Shown: positions 24,078-36,722, counted from the first letter of the stretch. The stretch: DNA of 64,000 nt from Mesorhizobium sp. RMAD-H1 (GCF_014191375.1 NZ_JACHWN010000001.1:310001-374000), one strand, 5' to 3'. Notes: generated by a model from the sequence alone, not told the origin. A program made the numbers and translations.

Positions 24078-25535
24078 CTATTTCACCGCCATGGTGGACG
24101 GTGCGTCGGCTGGCGCCGGGTCCTTTTCGATCTCCTTCTGCGACAGCTCGCGTCCTGCATCCGGCGCGAGCCGCGCAAAGATGAAGAACGCCATCGCCGA
24201 GACCGCCGCCACGATGAAGAAGCCGACATGGAAATCGGCAAGCCTCAGGCTGCCGCCATGAATGGCGGTGCTCACCTCCAGGATGCCGCCGGCCAGCGCC
24301 ACGCCGAGCGCGATGGAGACCTGCTGCGCCACGGCGGTGATCGGTGTGGCCTGGCTGGTCTGCGCATCGGGGATTTCCGCATAGGCGAGCGCATTGACGC
24401 CGGTGAAGAAAAGCGAGCGCAGGAAGCCGCTGATGAGAAGTAGCGTCAGGATGATCGCATAGGGCGTCGCGGGCGTGAACAGGCCGTTGATGGCGATGAA
24501 GGCGGCCGAGATCAGCGAGCCGAACATCAGCGTGTTGCGGAAGCCGAAGCGGGCGAAGACCCGGTTGGCGCCGAACTTCATGCCCATGGCGCCGATCGCC
24601 GAGATGAAGGTGAGCATTCCCGACTGGAACGGGTTGAGGCCGAAGCCGATCTGGAACATCAAGGGCAGCAGGAACGGAATGGCGCCGATGCCGAGCCGGA
24701 ACACGCTGCCGCCGATCACGGCGGAACGGAACACCTGATTGTTGAACAGCGACAGGTCCAGAAGCGGATTGGCAGCCGTGCGCGCATGCCTGACGTAGAG
24801 AATGGCCGAAACGATGCCGACGGCGATGGTCGCAAAGCCGATGGCCGGTGGCAGATAGGGCAGGCTCACCACGGAGAGGCCGAAAACCACTGCGGACATG
24901 CCGACGCCGGAAAGGATGAAGCCCGGCCAGTCGAGCGGGCGCTGCGAGCGCTCCAGATTGTCCGGCAGGAACTGCGTTGCGAACCAGATGCCGAGGAGAC
25001 CGATCGGCACATTGATCAGGAAGATCCAGTGCCAGCTGAAATAGGTCGTGATGAAACCGCCGACCGGTGGCCCGACCATCGGGCCGATGAGCGCCGGAAT
25101 GGCGAGCCACGCCATGGCCGAGACGAGCTGGTGGCGCGGTGTCGAGCGTACCAGCACCAGCCTCCCGACCGGCGTCATCATCGCTCCGCCCATGCCCTGC
25201 AGAAAGCGCGATAATACGAAGGCGAGGAGCGAGTTCGATGCCGCGCAGGCCACCGATCCGATCACGAAGACGGCAATCGCCCAGCGGAAGACGTTCTTCG
25301 CGCCGAACCGGTCCGCCATCCAGCCGCTCACCGGAATGAACACCGCCAGCGAGACGAGATAGGCGGTCAGCGCCAGCTTCAGCGCGATCGGGCTCGTGCC
25401 GATATCGGCCGCGATCGCCGGCAGCGAAGTGGCGATGACGCTCGAATCCATCTGCTCCATGAAGAGCGCGACAGCAAGAACAAGAGGAATGATGCGGTTC
25501 AAGACTGAAATCCAATCGCGGAAGACGGAAATCAA
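24078..25535 (-). CDS. MFS drug:proton antiporter, DHA2 (14-helix) family
   Basis: The 485-residue protein has about 14 hydrophobic segments. MEQMDSSVIATSLPAIAADIG is a DHA2 motif D1, SGWMADRFGAKNVFRWAI is MFS motif A, and SRFLQGMGGAMMTPVGRLVLVR and IPALIGPMVGPPVGGFI are motifs B and C of antiporters. It likely exports hydrophobic drugs or metabolites across the inner membrane. No membrane-fusion partner is adjacent, so it probably works alone, like MdtD. It is divergently oriented from the MBL-fold gene. Confidence 0.9.
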   Translation of the reverse strand: MISVFRDWISVLNRIIPLVLAVALFMEQMDSSVIATSLPAIAADIGTSPIALKLALTAYLVSLAVFIPVSGWMADRFGAKNVFRWAIAVFVIGSVACAASNSLLAFVLSRFLQGMGGAMMTPVGRLVLVRSTPRHQLVSAMAWLAIPALIGPMVGPPVGGFITTYFSWHWIFLINVPIGLLGIWFATQFLPDNLERSQRPLDWPGFILSGVGMSAVVFGLSVVSLPYLPPAIGFATIAVGIVSAILYVRHARTAANPLLDLSLFNNQVFRSAVIGGSVFRLGIGAIPFLLPLMFQIGFGLNPFQSGMLTFISAIGAMGMKFGANRVFARFGFRNTLMFGSLISAAFIAINGLFTPATPYAIILTLLLISGFLRSLFFTGVNALAYAEIPDAQTSQATPITAVAQQVSIALGVALAGGILEVSTAIHGGSLRLADFHVGFFIVAAVSAMAFFIFARLAPDAGRELSQKEIEKDPAPADAPSTMAVK

Positions 25536-25686
25536 AAGAATTACGGATCCCGCGCGCTTATTGCGGCAATACCGGCGAAGATCATCTCACAATCCGGTGA
25601 TTTCATTCTTAACGCATCGGCTTTTTGTTGCCATCCCGCTTCCATCATTCATGATTAGGAATGTTTCAACGGACACGGAGGATGCC

Positions 25687-26670
25687 ATGTCGCCCGTCAC
25701 GATCTCCCGTCGCACCCTGTTCCAGGCGTCCGCCGCCGTTGCCGGCGGTCTGGCCGCGCCGCAGATCATGGTCCGCGCCGCCGCGGCCGCCGTGCCTTTT
25801 TCGGATGCCCGGCCGCCGCGCTTCAACCGTTTCAAGGTAGGCGAGTTCGAGGTCACCACCATTCTGGACGGCCTGCGCCCTGGCGACGGGCCCTATCCGA
25901 CCTTCGGGGCGAACCAGTCGCAGGAAGCCATGGCCGAATTGATGCGGCAGAATTTCCTGCCGGAGACCAAGTTCATCAACGGCTTCACGCCGACCCTGGT
26001 CAACACCGGCTCCGAGCTTGTCCTCTTCGATACCGGCTTCGGCGAAGGAGGGCGCGCGAACGGCCTCGGCCAGCTTGCCGCCACCATGGAGGCTGCGGGT
26101 TATTCGCCCGATCGGGTCAGCATCGTGGTTCTCACCCATATGCATGGCGATCATATCGGCGGGCTGATGGAGGGCGATGCGCCGGCTTTCCCTAATGCGC
26201 GCTATGTCGCCGGCCAGGCCGAATATGATTTCTGGACCAGTCCCGACCGGACGGGCACGCCTGCCGAAAACGGCGCCAAGATGGTCGATGCCAAGGTCAA
26301 GCCGCTTGCGGAGAAGACCACCTTCATCAAGCCGGGCGATGCGGTTGTGACGGGCATCACCAGCGAGGAGGCCTTCGGGCATACGCCGGGCCATATGATC
26401 TTCCGGCTGGAATCGGGCGGCAAGCAGCTGCTCCTGACGGCGGATACGGCGAACCATTACGTCGCTTCCCTGCAGCGGCCCGACTGGCACGTCGTCTTCG
26501 ATGCCGACAAGGAGCAGGCGGCGGCAACGCGCAGGCGGGTCTTCGATATGATCGCCGCCGATCGGCTGCCCTTCATCGGCTATCACATGCCCTTCCCCGC
26601 GGTCGGTTATGCAGAAAAGCTCGATACCGGCTATCGCTTCGTACCGGTGACCTATCAGATGGAGCTCTGA
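25687..26670 (+). CDS. Exported MBL-fold metallo-hydrolase
   Basis: The 327-residue protein begins with a twin-arginine-type signal (SRRTLFQASAAVAGGLAAPQ) and has the metallo-beta-lactamase zinc motif THMHGDHIGG, with further ligands in GHTPGHM and TADTANH. The start at 25687 follows GGAGG; it is the first ATG before the signal. The fold covers quorum-lactone hydrolases, glyoxalases and others, and the substrate cannot be told. It should act in the periplasm. No operon partner is present. Confidence 0.85.
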   Translation: MSPVTISRRTLFQASAAVAGGLAAPQIMVRAAAAAVPFSDARPPRFNRFKVGEFEVTTILDGLRPGDGPYPTFGANQSQEAMAELMRQNFLPETKFINGFTPTLVNTGSELVLFDTGFGEGGRANGLGQLAATMEAAGYSPDRVSIVVLTHMHGDHIGGLMEGDAPAFPNARYVAGQAEYDFWTSPDRTGTPAENGAKMVDAKVKPLAEKTTFIKPGDAVVTGITSEEAFGHTPGHMIFRLESGGKQLLLTADTANHYVASLQRPDWHVVFDADKEQAAATRRRVFDMIAADRLPFIGYHMPFPAVGYAEKLDTGYRFVPVTYQMEL

Positions 26671-26676
26671 CCCGGC

Positions 26677-27466
26677 CTACCGCAGGAGTGAATCGAGAAG
26701 CGGCAGGCTGATCAGGGCGGCCGCGCCGATCATGAAGCAGCATATGCGGCGGAAGGTCTGATCGCTGGCGCGGCCGAAGAGCAGCGATCCGAGATAGAGG
26801 CCGAAGGCATAGCTTGGGCCTGCCGCCAGGGCGAAGGCGATGACCGCGGCTCCGAAAAGCCCGCCGACGAGATAGCTGACCGTGCTGATCACGGTGGAAA
26901 TGGCGAAATAGAGCACGAGATTGGCCCGCACGGTGCCGGCCGGTATCGCGCCGCCGAGCCAATAGGCGATAACCGGCGGGCCCGAGATCTGGGCTGCGCC
27001 GCCGAAAAACCCCGCGACGCTGCCCGACGCCGACCGTCAGCAAGGCAGAGGGTTGCTCCTTGTAACGCCATCCCGAGACGATCAGCGCCAGGAAAAGGAT
27101 GACGGTCAGAGCGATGGCCCAGCGCACGACGAGCGGATCGATTACCGCCAGCGCCAGCACGCCCAGCGGAACGCCGATCAGCGCGCCTAGAGCCATCGTG
27201 GCGACTTCCCGTCGATTGGCCCGTTTTGCGGCATCCGGAATGAGTCCCAGCGCACCGACGGCATCAATGATCAGCAGCAATGGCGCAGCGAGCTTCGGGC
27301 CTATGACGGAGCTTGCCAGCGGCACGAAGATGAGCGCGCCGCCGAAGCCTGAAAAGCCGCGGGCAACCCCGGCAACGAATGCCGAGCCCATGAGGAAAAG
27401 GATATGCCCGTTGGAATAGCCCGCGAAGGCGGACTGCAGGAATGCGGGCATCAGATCGAACATCAT
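26677..27466 (-). pseudogene. TauE/SafE-family permease with a +1 frameshift
   Basis: The first part (GHILFLMGSAFVAGVARGFSG, then PLLLIIDAVGALGLIPDAAKR) and the last part (FFGGAAQISGPPVIAYWLGG, then LVLYFAISTVISTVSYLVGG) are both TauE/SafE sulfite-sulfonate exporter family but lie in different frames. Removing one base from the CCC run at 27023-27025 (GGG on the coding strand) joins them as VGVGSVAGFFGG, restoring about 262 residues and eight helices. It overlaps the upstream ClC gene (ATGA) and was part of its operon. It is a recent mutation or a sequencing error. Confidence 0.8.
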
Positions 27467-28878
27467 TTTCCCGCTGGCTGTACGGCGCTGACGGGCTCGC
27501 CTTCCGCCCGTTCCTTTGCCCGCTTGAGGCGCAGCGCCTCGGCGATATAGCCGCGTGAAAGACCGTGATAGAGCGGTTCGTGGGAGATCAGCCGCGCCGT
27601 GCCGTAGCCGAGCATCGAGGCGCACATCAGCGGAATGACATTGTCGTGATTGCCGGTCATCTCCAGGATGATGACAAAGGCGGTCATTGGCGCCTGCACC
27701 ACGCCGGCGAAATAGCCGGCCATGCCGAGCACGGCGGCAAGGCTCGCGCTGGCGCCGAAGACGAGGCCGAGTGAACTGCCGAGCCCGGCGCCCACCGCCA
27801 GTGAGGGAGCGAAGATGCCGCCCGGAATGCCCGATACAGTCGAAAGCAGGCCCGCCAGGAATTTCTGCAGGAAGAAGAGCGGCGGCAGAGACGCGCCTTC
27901 GACGGCGCTGCGCGCCTGTTCATAGCCGGTGCCGAAAGTCTGCCCGCCTGAGAAGATGCCGATCAGCGCGACCACCAGGCCGCAGCCGGCGGCGATCATG
28001 AGGATGCGGCGCAGGGGCTGGGGCTGGATCAGCCGCTTGATGCGGCGCGAGGCCTTGAGCACGATTGCGCTGAAGATGGCGCCGAACGCGCCGCCGCAGA
28101 CGCCGCACACCAGCACCATCACCCATTCCGCGCTGCCGGAAGCCGTCACCGTCGTCGTGCCGAAATAGGTGTAGTTGCCGACGAGCCCGAGCGAGGCGAG
28201 GCCAGCCAGGATGACGGCGGAAAGCACCAGCCCGTTGGTGCGGGCGGCATAGGCGCGGCCCATCTCCTCGATGGCGAAGACGATGCCGGCAAGCGGTGTG
28301 TTGAAGGCGGCCGAGATGCCCGCGGCCGATCCGGCGAGGATGAGCCCGCGCGCCTGCGCCATGCCGCCGATGCGCGCTGACAGCAGCATGATCGACGCGC
28401 CCACCTGCACCGTCGGCCCCTCGCGGCCGATCGAGGCGCCGCTGAACAGGCCGATGACCGTCAGGAGGATCTTGCCGAAAGCGAGCCTGAGCGACAAGAG
28501 GCGCGACCGGTCCTCGTCATCGGTCAGGTGGCGCGCGGCAATGGCCTGCGGAATGCCGCTGCCTTCCGAATTGGGAAAATAGGAATAGGCGATCCAGGCG
28601 CAGAAGGTGAAGCCGAGCGGCGTGATCAGAAGCGGCAGCCATGACTGCCACCCGCTGCCGGCTGTCATGTTCCGGAAAAGCTCCTGGGCGAGATCCGCCA
28701 CATGGGCGAAGACGACGCTGATGACGCCGATCGCAAGCGCGCCCGCCCAGAAGACGAGGCGGGGCCTCCAAAGGCGCGGCGACATCCAGATCGCATGAGA
28801 ACGCCTGAGCACACGAACGCGTTTGTAAGCGGGATGCACGGCCGGATATTCCCCCTGTTGCTGCCTTGGGTTTAGCAT
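27463..28878 (-). CDS. ClC-family chloride channel/antiporter
   Basis: The protein shows the ClC selectivity-filter motifs in order: GSGIPQ, GREGPTVQ, GIFAPSLAVGAGLG, and the late tyrosine-containing YGTARLISHEPLYHG. It has the expected number of long hydrophobic helices. The Glu of GREGP is the gating glutamate. The filter is of chloride type, not the fluoride-selective CLC-F type. The start at 28878 (471 residues) is preferred; an in-frame ATG at 29016 would overlap the guaB ribosome site. No CBS domains follow. The next gene in the operon is the frameshifted TauE permease. Confidence 0.9.
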   Translation of the reverse strand: MLNPRQQQGEYPAVHPAYKRVRVLRRSHAIWMSPRLWRPRLVFWAGALAIGVISVVFAHVADLAQELFRNMTAGSGWQSWLPLLITPLGFTFCAWIAYSYFPNSEGSGIPQAIAARHLTDDEDRSRLLSLRLAFGKILLTVIGLFSGASIGREGPTVQVGASIMLLSARIGGMAQARGLILAGSAAGISAAFNTPLAGIVFAIEEMGRAYAARTNGLVLSAVILAGLASLGLVGNYTYFGTTTVTASGSAEWVMVLVCGVCGGAFGAIFSAIVLKASRRIKRLIQPQPLRRILMIAAGCGLVVALIGIFSGGQTFGTGYEQARSAVEGASLPPLFFLQKFLAGLLSTVSGIPGGIFAPSLAVGAGLGSSLGLVFGASASLAAVLGMAGYFAGVVQAPMTAFVIILEMTGNHDNVIPLMCASMLGYGTARLISHEPLYHGLSRGYIAEALRLKRAKERAEGEPVSAVQPAGK

Positions 28879-28938
28879 GGATGGGTGAATGGAATGAAAA
28901 CAGCATATTGCGTTTCGTCTCTTCCCATTTCGACATAA

Positions 28939-30525
<1,587 letters not shown>

Positions 30526-30546
30526 TCCAAAACGGCGCGGCGTGAA

Positions 30547-30658
30547 GTGCCCCTCATCCGCCTGCCGGCACCTTCTCCCCGCATGCGGGGAGAAGGAAGA
30601 TGTGGCAACGTCGAGGCCCCTCGCCCCGCTTGCGGGGAGAGGGTAAGGGTGAGGGGCA
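30547..30658. repeat. Double-hairpin palindromic intergenic repeat
   Basis: It contains a perfect 24-bp palindrome (30571-30594; half-site CTTCTCCCCGCA), then a near-perfect palindrome built on CCTCGCCCCGC and GCGGGGAGAGG at about 30618-30645. Outer arms GCCCCTCA and TGAGGGGC enclose both. This is the layout of rhizobial REP-like elements. It follows guaB and may act as a terminator or mRNA stabiliser. Confidence 0.8.
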
Positions 30659-30692
30659 ATAGCGCCGACCATAGGTCATGTTAAGGGGAACC

Positions 30693-31109
30693 ATGTCACA
30701 AACCGCTATTTTCTGGCCGATGATCGTCCAGACAGGGCTGATCTTCATTATTTACCTGATCAGCTCCGTTCGCCGTCTGAACGCCGTCAGGACCGGCGCC
30801 GCGCGGGCAGGGGATTACAAGCTCCCCTTCACGGAACCGGTTCCGAGCGCCACGGCCATCCGCAATCTGGCGAACCAGTTCGAACTGCCGGTTCTCTTCT
30901 ATGTGGCCTGCCTGTCGCTTTATGTGCTGAACGGCGCGACGCTGGTAGCGGTCGTCCTGGCATGGGTTTTCGTCGTCAGCCGCATCCTGCATGCCGCGGT
31001 GCATGTCACGTCGAATGATCTCAGGCTGCGCCGCCCGCTGTTCATCGTCGGTTTCATCGTCAACGCGCTGCTATGGGTGTGGCTGGTGATTTGGCTCTTG
31101 CGGCTGTAG
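30693..31109 (+). CDS. MAPEG-family membrane protein
   Basis: The 138-residue protein has four hydrophobic helices. The motif RNLANQFELPVLFYVACLSLYVL is characteristic of bacterial MAPEG (membrane-associated eicosanoid/glutathione) proteins, with R-x-x-x-N-x-x-E-x-P lining the glutathione site. The start at 30693 follows TTAAGGGGAACC. Bacterial members are mostly uncharacterised glutathione transferase-like proteins of the inner membrane. It stands alone. Confidence 0.85.
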   Translation: MSQTAIFWPMIVQTGLIFIIYLISSVRRLNAVRTGAARAGDYKLPFTEPVPSATAIRNLANQFELPVLFYVACLSLYVLNGATLVAVVLAWVFVVSRILHAAVHVTSNDLRLRRPLFIVGFIVNALLWVWLVIWLLRL

Positions 31110-31138
31110 TGGACGGAGCCCTGGGGAAGGGATAAGCC

Positions 31139-32068
31139 TCATTTTCTCAGCGCCGCCAGTTCTTCCTTCCGCAGCTTGAGCATTTCCGCGCTCTCGCCGA
31201 TACACCGTGCCAGCGCGCGAAAATCCTCCTGCCGTTCGCTCTGCCGGCGCCAGATCAAGCCGATCTCGCGTTTCGGCTCGCCGTCGGAAAAGGGGACGAT
31301 ACGCATTTTCATGTGGCTCGCCTCGGCGCGCACCGCGATCTCCGGGATCAAAGTCAGCCCCATCCCGTGGCTGACCATCTGCAGGAGCGTCGCCATGCTG
31401 GTCGCGCCGTAATTGACCAGCTGCCGCTGCCTGGTTGCCGAGCAGACCGCGAGCGCCTGCTCCCTCAGGCAATGGCCTTCCTCCAGGAGCAGCAGGCGTT
31501 CCACCGCGACATTGTCCTGCGTCATGGGCGAGGCGAGCACGTCGTTGTCGTTTGCCGACGTGGCGATCAGGAACCGGTCGTGAAACACCGGCTCGACCGT
31601 CAGCTTGTCGTCCTCGATCGGCAGGGCCGCCACGATCGCATCCACTTCGCCCAGCCGCAGATCCTCGATGAGCTTCGAGGTCACCGCTTCCTTCAGTTCC
31701 GTCTTCAGCGCGGGATAACGCTCCCGCAGCAATGGGATCAGCACCGGCACGAGATAGGGCGCAATGGTCGGAATGATACCGAGCCGGATGCGCGCCTGCA
31801 GTACACCGCGTTTCTGCGCCGCGATTTCCTCGAGCGAACGGATCTCCTGCAAAATGCTGCGGATACGCGGCAGGAGCCGCTGCCCCATCTCGCTCAAGAC
31901 CACCGATTTCCTGGTCCGCTCGAAGAGCTGCACGCCGACGATCTCCTCCATCTCGGCGATCTGGGCCGAGAGTGCGGGCTGCGAGACATGCGCCAATTCC
32001 GCCGCCTTGCGGAAATGCAGCGTCGTTGCCAGCGCATCGAAATAGCGCATTTGCCGGACGGTGAACAT
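31139..32068 (-). CDS. oxyR: OxyR-type LysR regulator of peroxide stress
   Basis: The 309-residue LysR protein has an amino-terminal helix-turn-helix (FRKAAELAHVSQPALSAQIAEME) and the OxyR redox segment LEEGHCLREQALAVC. Cys200 and Cys209 correspond to the peroxide-sensing cysteine pair of E. coli OxyR (Cys199 and Cys208). When oxidised, OxyR activates catalase and related genes. No katG lies in the window; the gene diverges from the rRNA methyltransferase gene. The terminal helix rich in Glu/Lys is slightly longer than usual. Confidence 0.92.
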   Translation of the reverse strand: MFTVRQMRYFDALATTLHFRKAAELAHVSQPALSAQIAEMEEIVGVQLFERTRKSVVLSEMGQRLLPRIRSILQEIRSLEEIAAQKRGVLQARIRLGIIPTIAPYLVPVLIPLLRERYPALKTELKEAVTSKLIEDLRLGEVDAIVAALPIEDDKLTVEPVFHDRFLIATSANDNDVLASPMTQDNVAVERLLLLEEGHCLREQALAVCSATRQRQLVNYGATSMATLLQMVSHGMGLTLIPEIAVRAEASHMKMRIVPFSDGEPKREIGLIWRRQSERQEDFRALARCIGESAEMLKLRKEELAALRK

Positions 32069-32290
32069 GATAGGAGAGGATTATCAAAACCAGCCGGAAA
32101 TTCAATTGGAAATTATGATGGTTCGGCGTTGCCTAAGGGTCATGATTTGCCGGTTTGACGCGGAAAAGGCCGACTTTGCCAAATAAATAGCCTTTATAGC
32201 CTGTGATCGAAGCCGAGACTCCATGCCCGGCTTTCTTTTATCCGCGGGGGAGGTTATGCGGATTGGCAAATAACAGAAGAAGGAACAGAC

Positions 32291-33580
32291 ATGCGGTTAG
32301 GCGGACGCCTCCAGGCGGCGATCGAAATTCTGGACGATATCGAAACACGCAAGCGTCCTGCTTCCGATGCGCTGAAGGATTGGGGCCTGGCGCATCGCTT
32401 CGCCGGCGCCGGTGACCGCGCGGTCATCGGCAATATCGTCTATGACGCGCTGCGCCGGAAACTCTCCATCGCCTGGCGCATGGACAGTGCGGATGCGCGC
32501 GACATTGCCTATGGAGCGCTTCTTTCCGATGCCGAAATGAACGTCGAGACGATCGCTGCCGCTCTCGAAGACGACAAATTCGCGCCCGCGCCGCTCGATG
32601 CGGCCCGCCTTGCCGCTTGGACAAGCCGCGATCTGGCCGGCGCGCCCGATCACATCCGCGCCGATGTGCCGGAATGGTGTGCCTCGCATCTGGAGGCGCT
32701 TTTCGGGTCGGACTGGGTGCGCGAAGGGGCCGCCCTTGCAACCCGCCCGCCGGTGGATCTGCGGGTCAACACGCTGAAGGCGAGCCAGGCCAAGGTGTTG
32801 AAGGAACTGGCGCGGGCAGGGGGAACGCAGGCCCCGCTTCTCCCCGGCGCCGTCCGTGTTCCGCCGCTGCGCGCGCTCGGCCGGCATCCGAACGTTCAGG
32901 CCGAGCCGGCATTCCAGAAGGGCTGGTTCGAAGTGCAGGATCTGGGCTCGCAGATCGCCGCGCGTGTCGCGGCGGTTCAGCCGGGGCAGCAGGTGCTGGA
33001 CTATTGCGCCGGCGCCGGCGGCAAGACGCTGGCGCTGGCGGCCGAGATGGAGAACCGCGGCCAGATCCATGCCTTCGATGCGGAGAAGCCGCGCCTTGCG
33101 CCGATCTTCGAGCGCCTGAAGCGCGCCGGCGTCCGCAACACCCAGGTCCACGCAAACATCGAAGATCTGGCCCCGCTCGAAGGCCAGATGGACGTGGTCC
33201 TGACCGACGCGCCCTGCACGGGCTCGGGCACATGGCGCCGGCGGCCCGACGCGAAATGGCGCCTGTCGCCGCCACAGCTCGAAAGGCGCGAGGCCGAGCA
33301 GCGCGAGGTGCTTGACGCTGCGAAGCGCTATGTGAAGCCGGGCGGCCGCCTCGTCTATGTCACCTGCTCGCTCTTCGCCTCCGAGAACAACCTGCAGATC
33401 GAGGCCTTTCTGCGGGAAAATCCGGATTATTCCGAAGTAAGTGCAAAGCCGCTCTGGCATGCCGCCGTGCCGGATGCTGGAGAGGCTGCGCCCGTCTTCC
33501 CATCCTGCGGCATGGTGCTTTCGCCGGAGCGCACATCGACTGACGGTTTCTACATCGGCGTTCTGCAGCGTAACGGTTGA
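32291..33580 (+). CDS. RsmB-like RNA (cytosine-5) methyltransferase
   Basis: The 429-residue protein belongs to the NOL1/NOP2/Sun family. An amino-terminal helical NusB-like part is followed by a PUA-like linker and a Rossmann domain with the SAM motif VLDYCAGAGGKTLALA, motif IV TDAPCTGSGTWRRRPD (Cys of the PCTGSG motif) and motif VI VYVTCSLFASEN carrying the catalytic Cys. It probably methylates C967 of 16S rRNA or a related site. A thioesterase gene follows 54 bp later. Confidence 0.9.
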   Translation: MRLGGRLQAAIEILDDIETRKRPASDALKDWGLAHRFAGAGDRAVIGNIVYDALRRKLSIAWRMDSADARDIAYGALLSDAEMNVETIAAALEDDKFAPAPLDAARLAAWTSRDLAGAPDHIRADVPEWCASHLEALFGSDWVREGAALATRPPVDLRVNTLKASQAKVLKELARAGGTQAPLLPGAVRVPPLRALGRHPNVQAEPAFQKGWFEVQDLGSQIAARVAAVQPGQQVLDYCAGAGGKTLALAAEMENRGQIHAFDAEKPRLAPIFERLKRAGVRNTQVHANIEDLAPLEGQMDVVLTDAPCTGSGTWRRRPDAKWRLSPPQLERREAEQREVLDAAKRYVKPGGRLVYVTCSLFASENNLQIEAFLRENPDYSEVSAKPLWHAAVPDAGEAAPVFPSCGMVLSPERTSTDGFYIGVLQRNG

Positions 33581-33634
33581 TATTGCAGCGCGAAAAACCG
33601 GCGCTATGCTGGCATTGCTTTACGAGGAGAGAAC

Positions 33635-34090
33635 ATGCCGCAGGCGCGCATAGCAGAACCGGATTTTCGCGAGCGGGTCGAGGAGAGCTTCGCCCGCCAG
33701 GCGGCGATGAAGCTGATCGGCGCCGAACTGACGCTGTGCGAGCCGGGCATCGTCGAGGTCGAGCTGCCGTTCCGTGAGGATCTGACCCAGCAGCACGATT
33801 TTCTCCACGCCGGCATCATTTCCGCCGCGCTCGATGCGGCCTGCGGCTATGCCGCCTTCTCGCTGATGCCGAAGGGGGCCGCCGTCCTCACCATCGAGTT
33901 CAAGGTCAATCTGCTGGCGCCCGGCAAGGGCGAGCGCTTCCTGTTTCGCGGCGAGGTGACGAAGCCCGGCCGCACCATCATGGTAAGCGACGGACAGGCT
34001 TTCGCCGTCGCCGATACCGAGGCGAAGCTGATCGCCACCATGACCGCCACGCTGATGGTCGTACAGGACCGGAAAGGGCTGCAGGGATGA
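33635..34090 (+). CDS. PaaI-family hotdog-fold thioesterase
   Basis: The 151-residue product has the hotdog thioesterase layout: the helix start FREDLTQQHDFLHAGIISAALDAACGYAAFS contains the PaaI-type HxGx motif region, and VLTIEFKVNLLAPGKGERFLFRGEVTKPGRT forms the central strands. It hydrolyses an acyl-CoA of unknown type. It overlaps the next gene by four bases (ATGA), so both are co-translated. Confidence 0.88.
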   Translation: MPQARIAEPDFRERVEESFARQAAMKLIGAELTLCEPGIVEVELPFREDLTQQHDFLHAGIISAALDAACGYAAFSLMPKGAAVLTIEFKVNLLAPGKGERFLFRGEVTKPGRTIMVSDGQAFAVADTEAKLIATMTATLMVVQDRKGLQG

Positions 34091-34725
34091 TCCCGCCCTT
34101 GACTCCGGTCGGCGGCCGGAATGTTCTCTTCGTCATGGCCGTCGAGGCGGAATACGGCCCGCATCTGCGCCGGCTGTTCCAGCCATTGATGACCGGCGTC
34201 GGCCCGGTGGAGGCCGCCGTGGCGGTTTCCTCTGCCCTGGCCGCGATGGCGGCTTCCGGCGACTTGCCGGATCTGGTCGTCTCGCTCGGCTCCGCCGGCT
34301 CGCGCTCCCTGGAGCAGGCGGAGGTCTACCAGGCGGCGAGCGTGTCCTATCGCGACATCGACGCCTCGCCGCTCGGCTTCGAGAAGGGGCGGACGCCGTT
34401 TCTCGACCTGCCAGCGATCGTGCCGCTGCCTCACCGCATCCCCGGCATTCCGGAAGCCTCGCTCTCCACCGGCGGCAACATCGTCTCGGGTGCGGCCTAT
34501 GACGGCATCGCCGCCGACATGGTCGACATGGAAACCTTCGCCATCCTGCGCGCCTGCCAGCGTTTCGGCTTGCCATTGATCGGCCTGCGCGGTATTTCCG
34601 ACGGCGCTGCCGAACTGCACCACATTGACGACTGGACGGAATATCTCCATATCATCGACGAAAAGCTGGCCCTCGCCGTCGGCACATTGGAAAATGCGCT
34701 CGTCGATGGGGCGTTGGGATTGTGA
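34087..34725 (+). CDS. 5'-methylthioadenosine/S-adenosylhomocysteine nucleosidase family protein
   Basis: The 212-residue product has the phosphorylase fold of MTA/SAH nucleosidases: VLFVMAVEAEYGPHL at the start, MTGVGPVEAAVAVSSAL, VVSLGSAGS, the purine-site motif VDMETFAILRACQRF and the catalytic RGISDGA, where Asp is the acid. It cleaves adenine from MTA or SAH to recycle methyl-cycle by-products. It is shorter than E. coli MtnN and more divergent, so substrate range is uncertain. Confidence 0.85.
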   Translation: MIPPLTPVGGRNVLFVMAVEAEYGPHLRRLFQPLMTGVGPVEAAVAVSSALAAMAASGDLPDLVVSLGSAGSRSLEQAEVYQAASVSYRDIDASPLGFEKGRTPFLDLPAIVPLPHRIPGIPEASLSTGGNIVSGAAYDGIAADMVDMETFAILRACQRFGLPLIGLRGISDGAAELHHIDDWTEYLHIIDEKLALAVGTLENALVDGALGL

Positions 34726-34852
34726 AATTTCCGGCCGTTTCCTAGCAAAAAGCATGAAGTTCCTGACTCCGTTTGTCAGGAAGTGGAATCAGTTTGCCAG
34801 CTCAGGCGTATAAGCCGTTGCATCGAATCGGCTTTTTCTCTAGAGGCTCCGC

Positions 34853-36415
<1,563 letters not shown>

Positions 36416-36462
36416 TCCGGCGTCCGGCATGGACTGGCACGATCAAGCACCAAAGCACACGC

Positions 36463-36488
36463 AAGCCCGCAGAAATGCGGGCTTTTTT
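36463..36488 (+). terminator. Rho-independent terminator after guaA, inside the island
   Basis: AAGCCCGCA and TGCGGGCTT pair around GAAA, followed by six T (TTTTTT). It lies within the island, so the island supplies guaA with a terminator. Confidence 0.9.
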
Positions 36489-36575
36489 GCTTTTGTGTCT
36501 GGCACTGCCCGGCAGATTTTTGCATCGCCAAGCACCACTTTTTTATGGCATAGTCGATGGCATCGAGTACCACCG

Positions 36576-36698
36576 ATACCATGTTTGGTGCCTGATACCA
36601 TGGCGCTACGAATGAGCGGATCATGGTATGGATATTGCGCAGAACGTTGATACTAAAGGAATTTATGCTGGTCAACGCAGCGTTTCCGATCATGGTAT
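36576..36698. repeat. Four ATACCATG sites in inverted pairs upstream of the integrase
   Basis: ATACCATG occurs at 36576-36583 and 36595-36602, and its complement CATGGTAT at 36622-36629 and 36691-36698, all in the 300-bp gap between attL and int. These may be arm-type integrase sites or operators for the AlpA-like protein. Confidence 0.65.
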
Positions 36699-36722
36699 TG
36701 AAGCGAAGAACTGCGAGGGCCT

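Noticed and set aside
23968..25515. A 515-codon minus-strand frame overlapping the MFS transporter
   Set aside because: It is the shifted frame of the transporter; it is Arg/His-rich and has no family motif, while the other frame shows all MFS motifs.
27463..28878. ClC gene considered as a fluoride-specific CLC-F transporter near the crcB operon
   Set aside because: The filter motifs are GSGIPQ and GREGP, the chloride type, and the gene lies 6 kb from the riboswitch.
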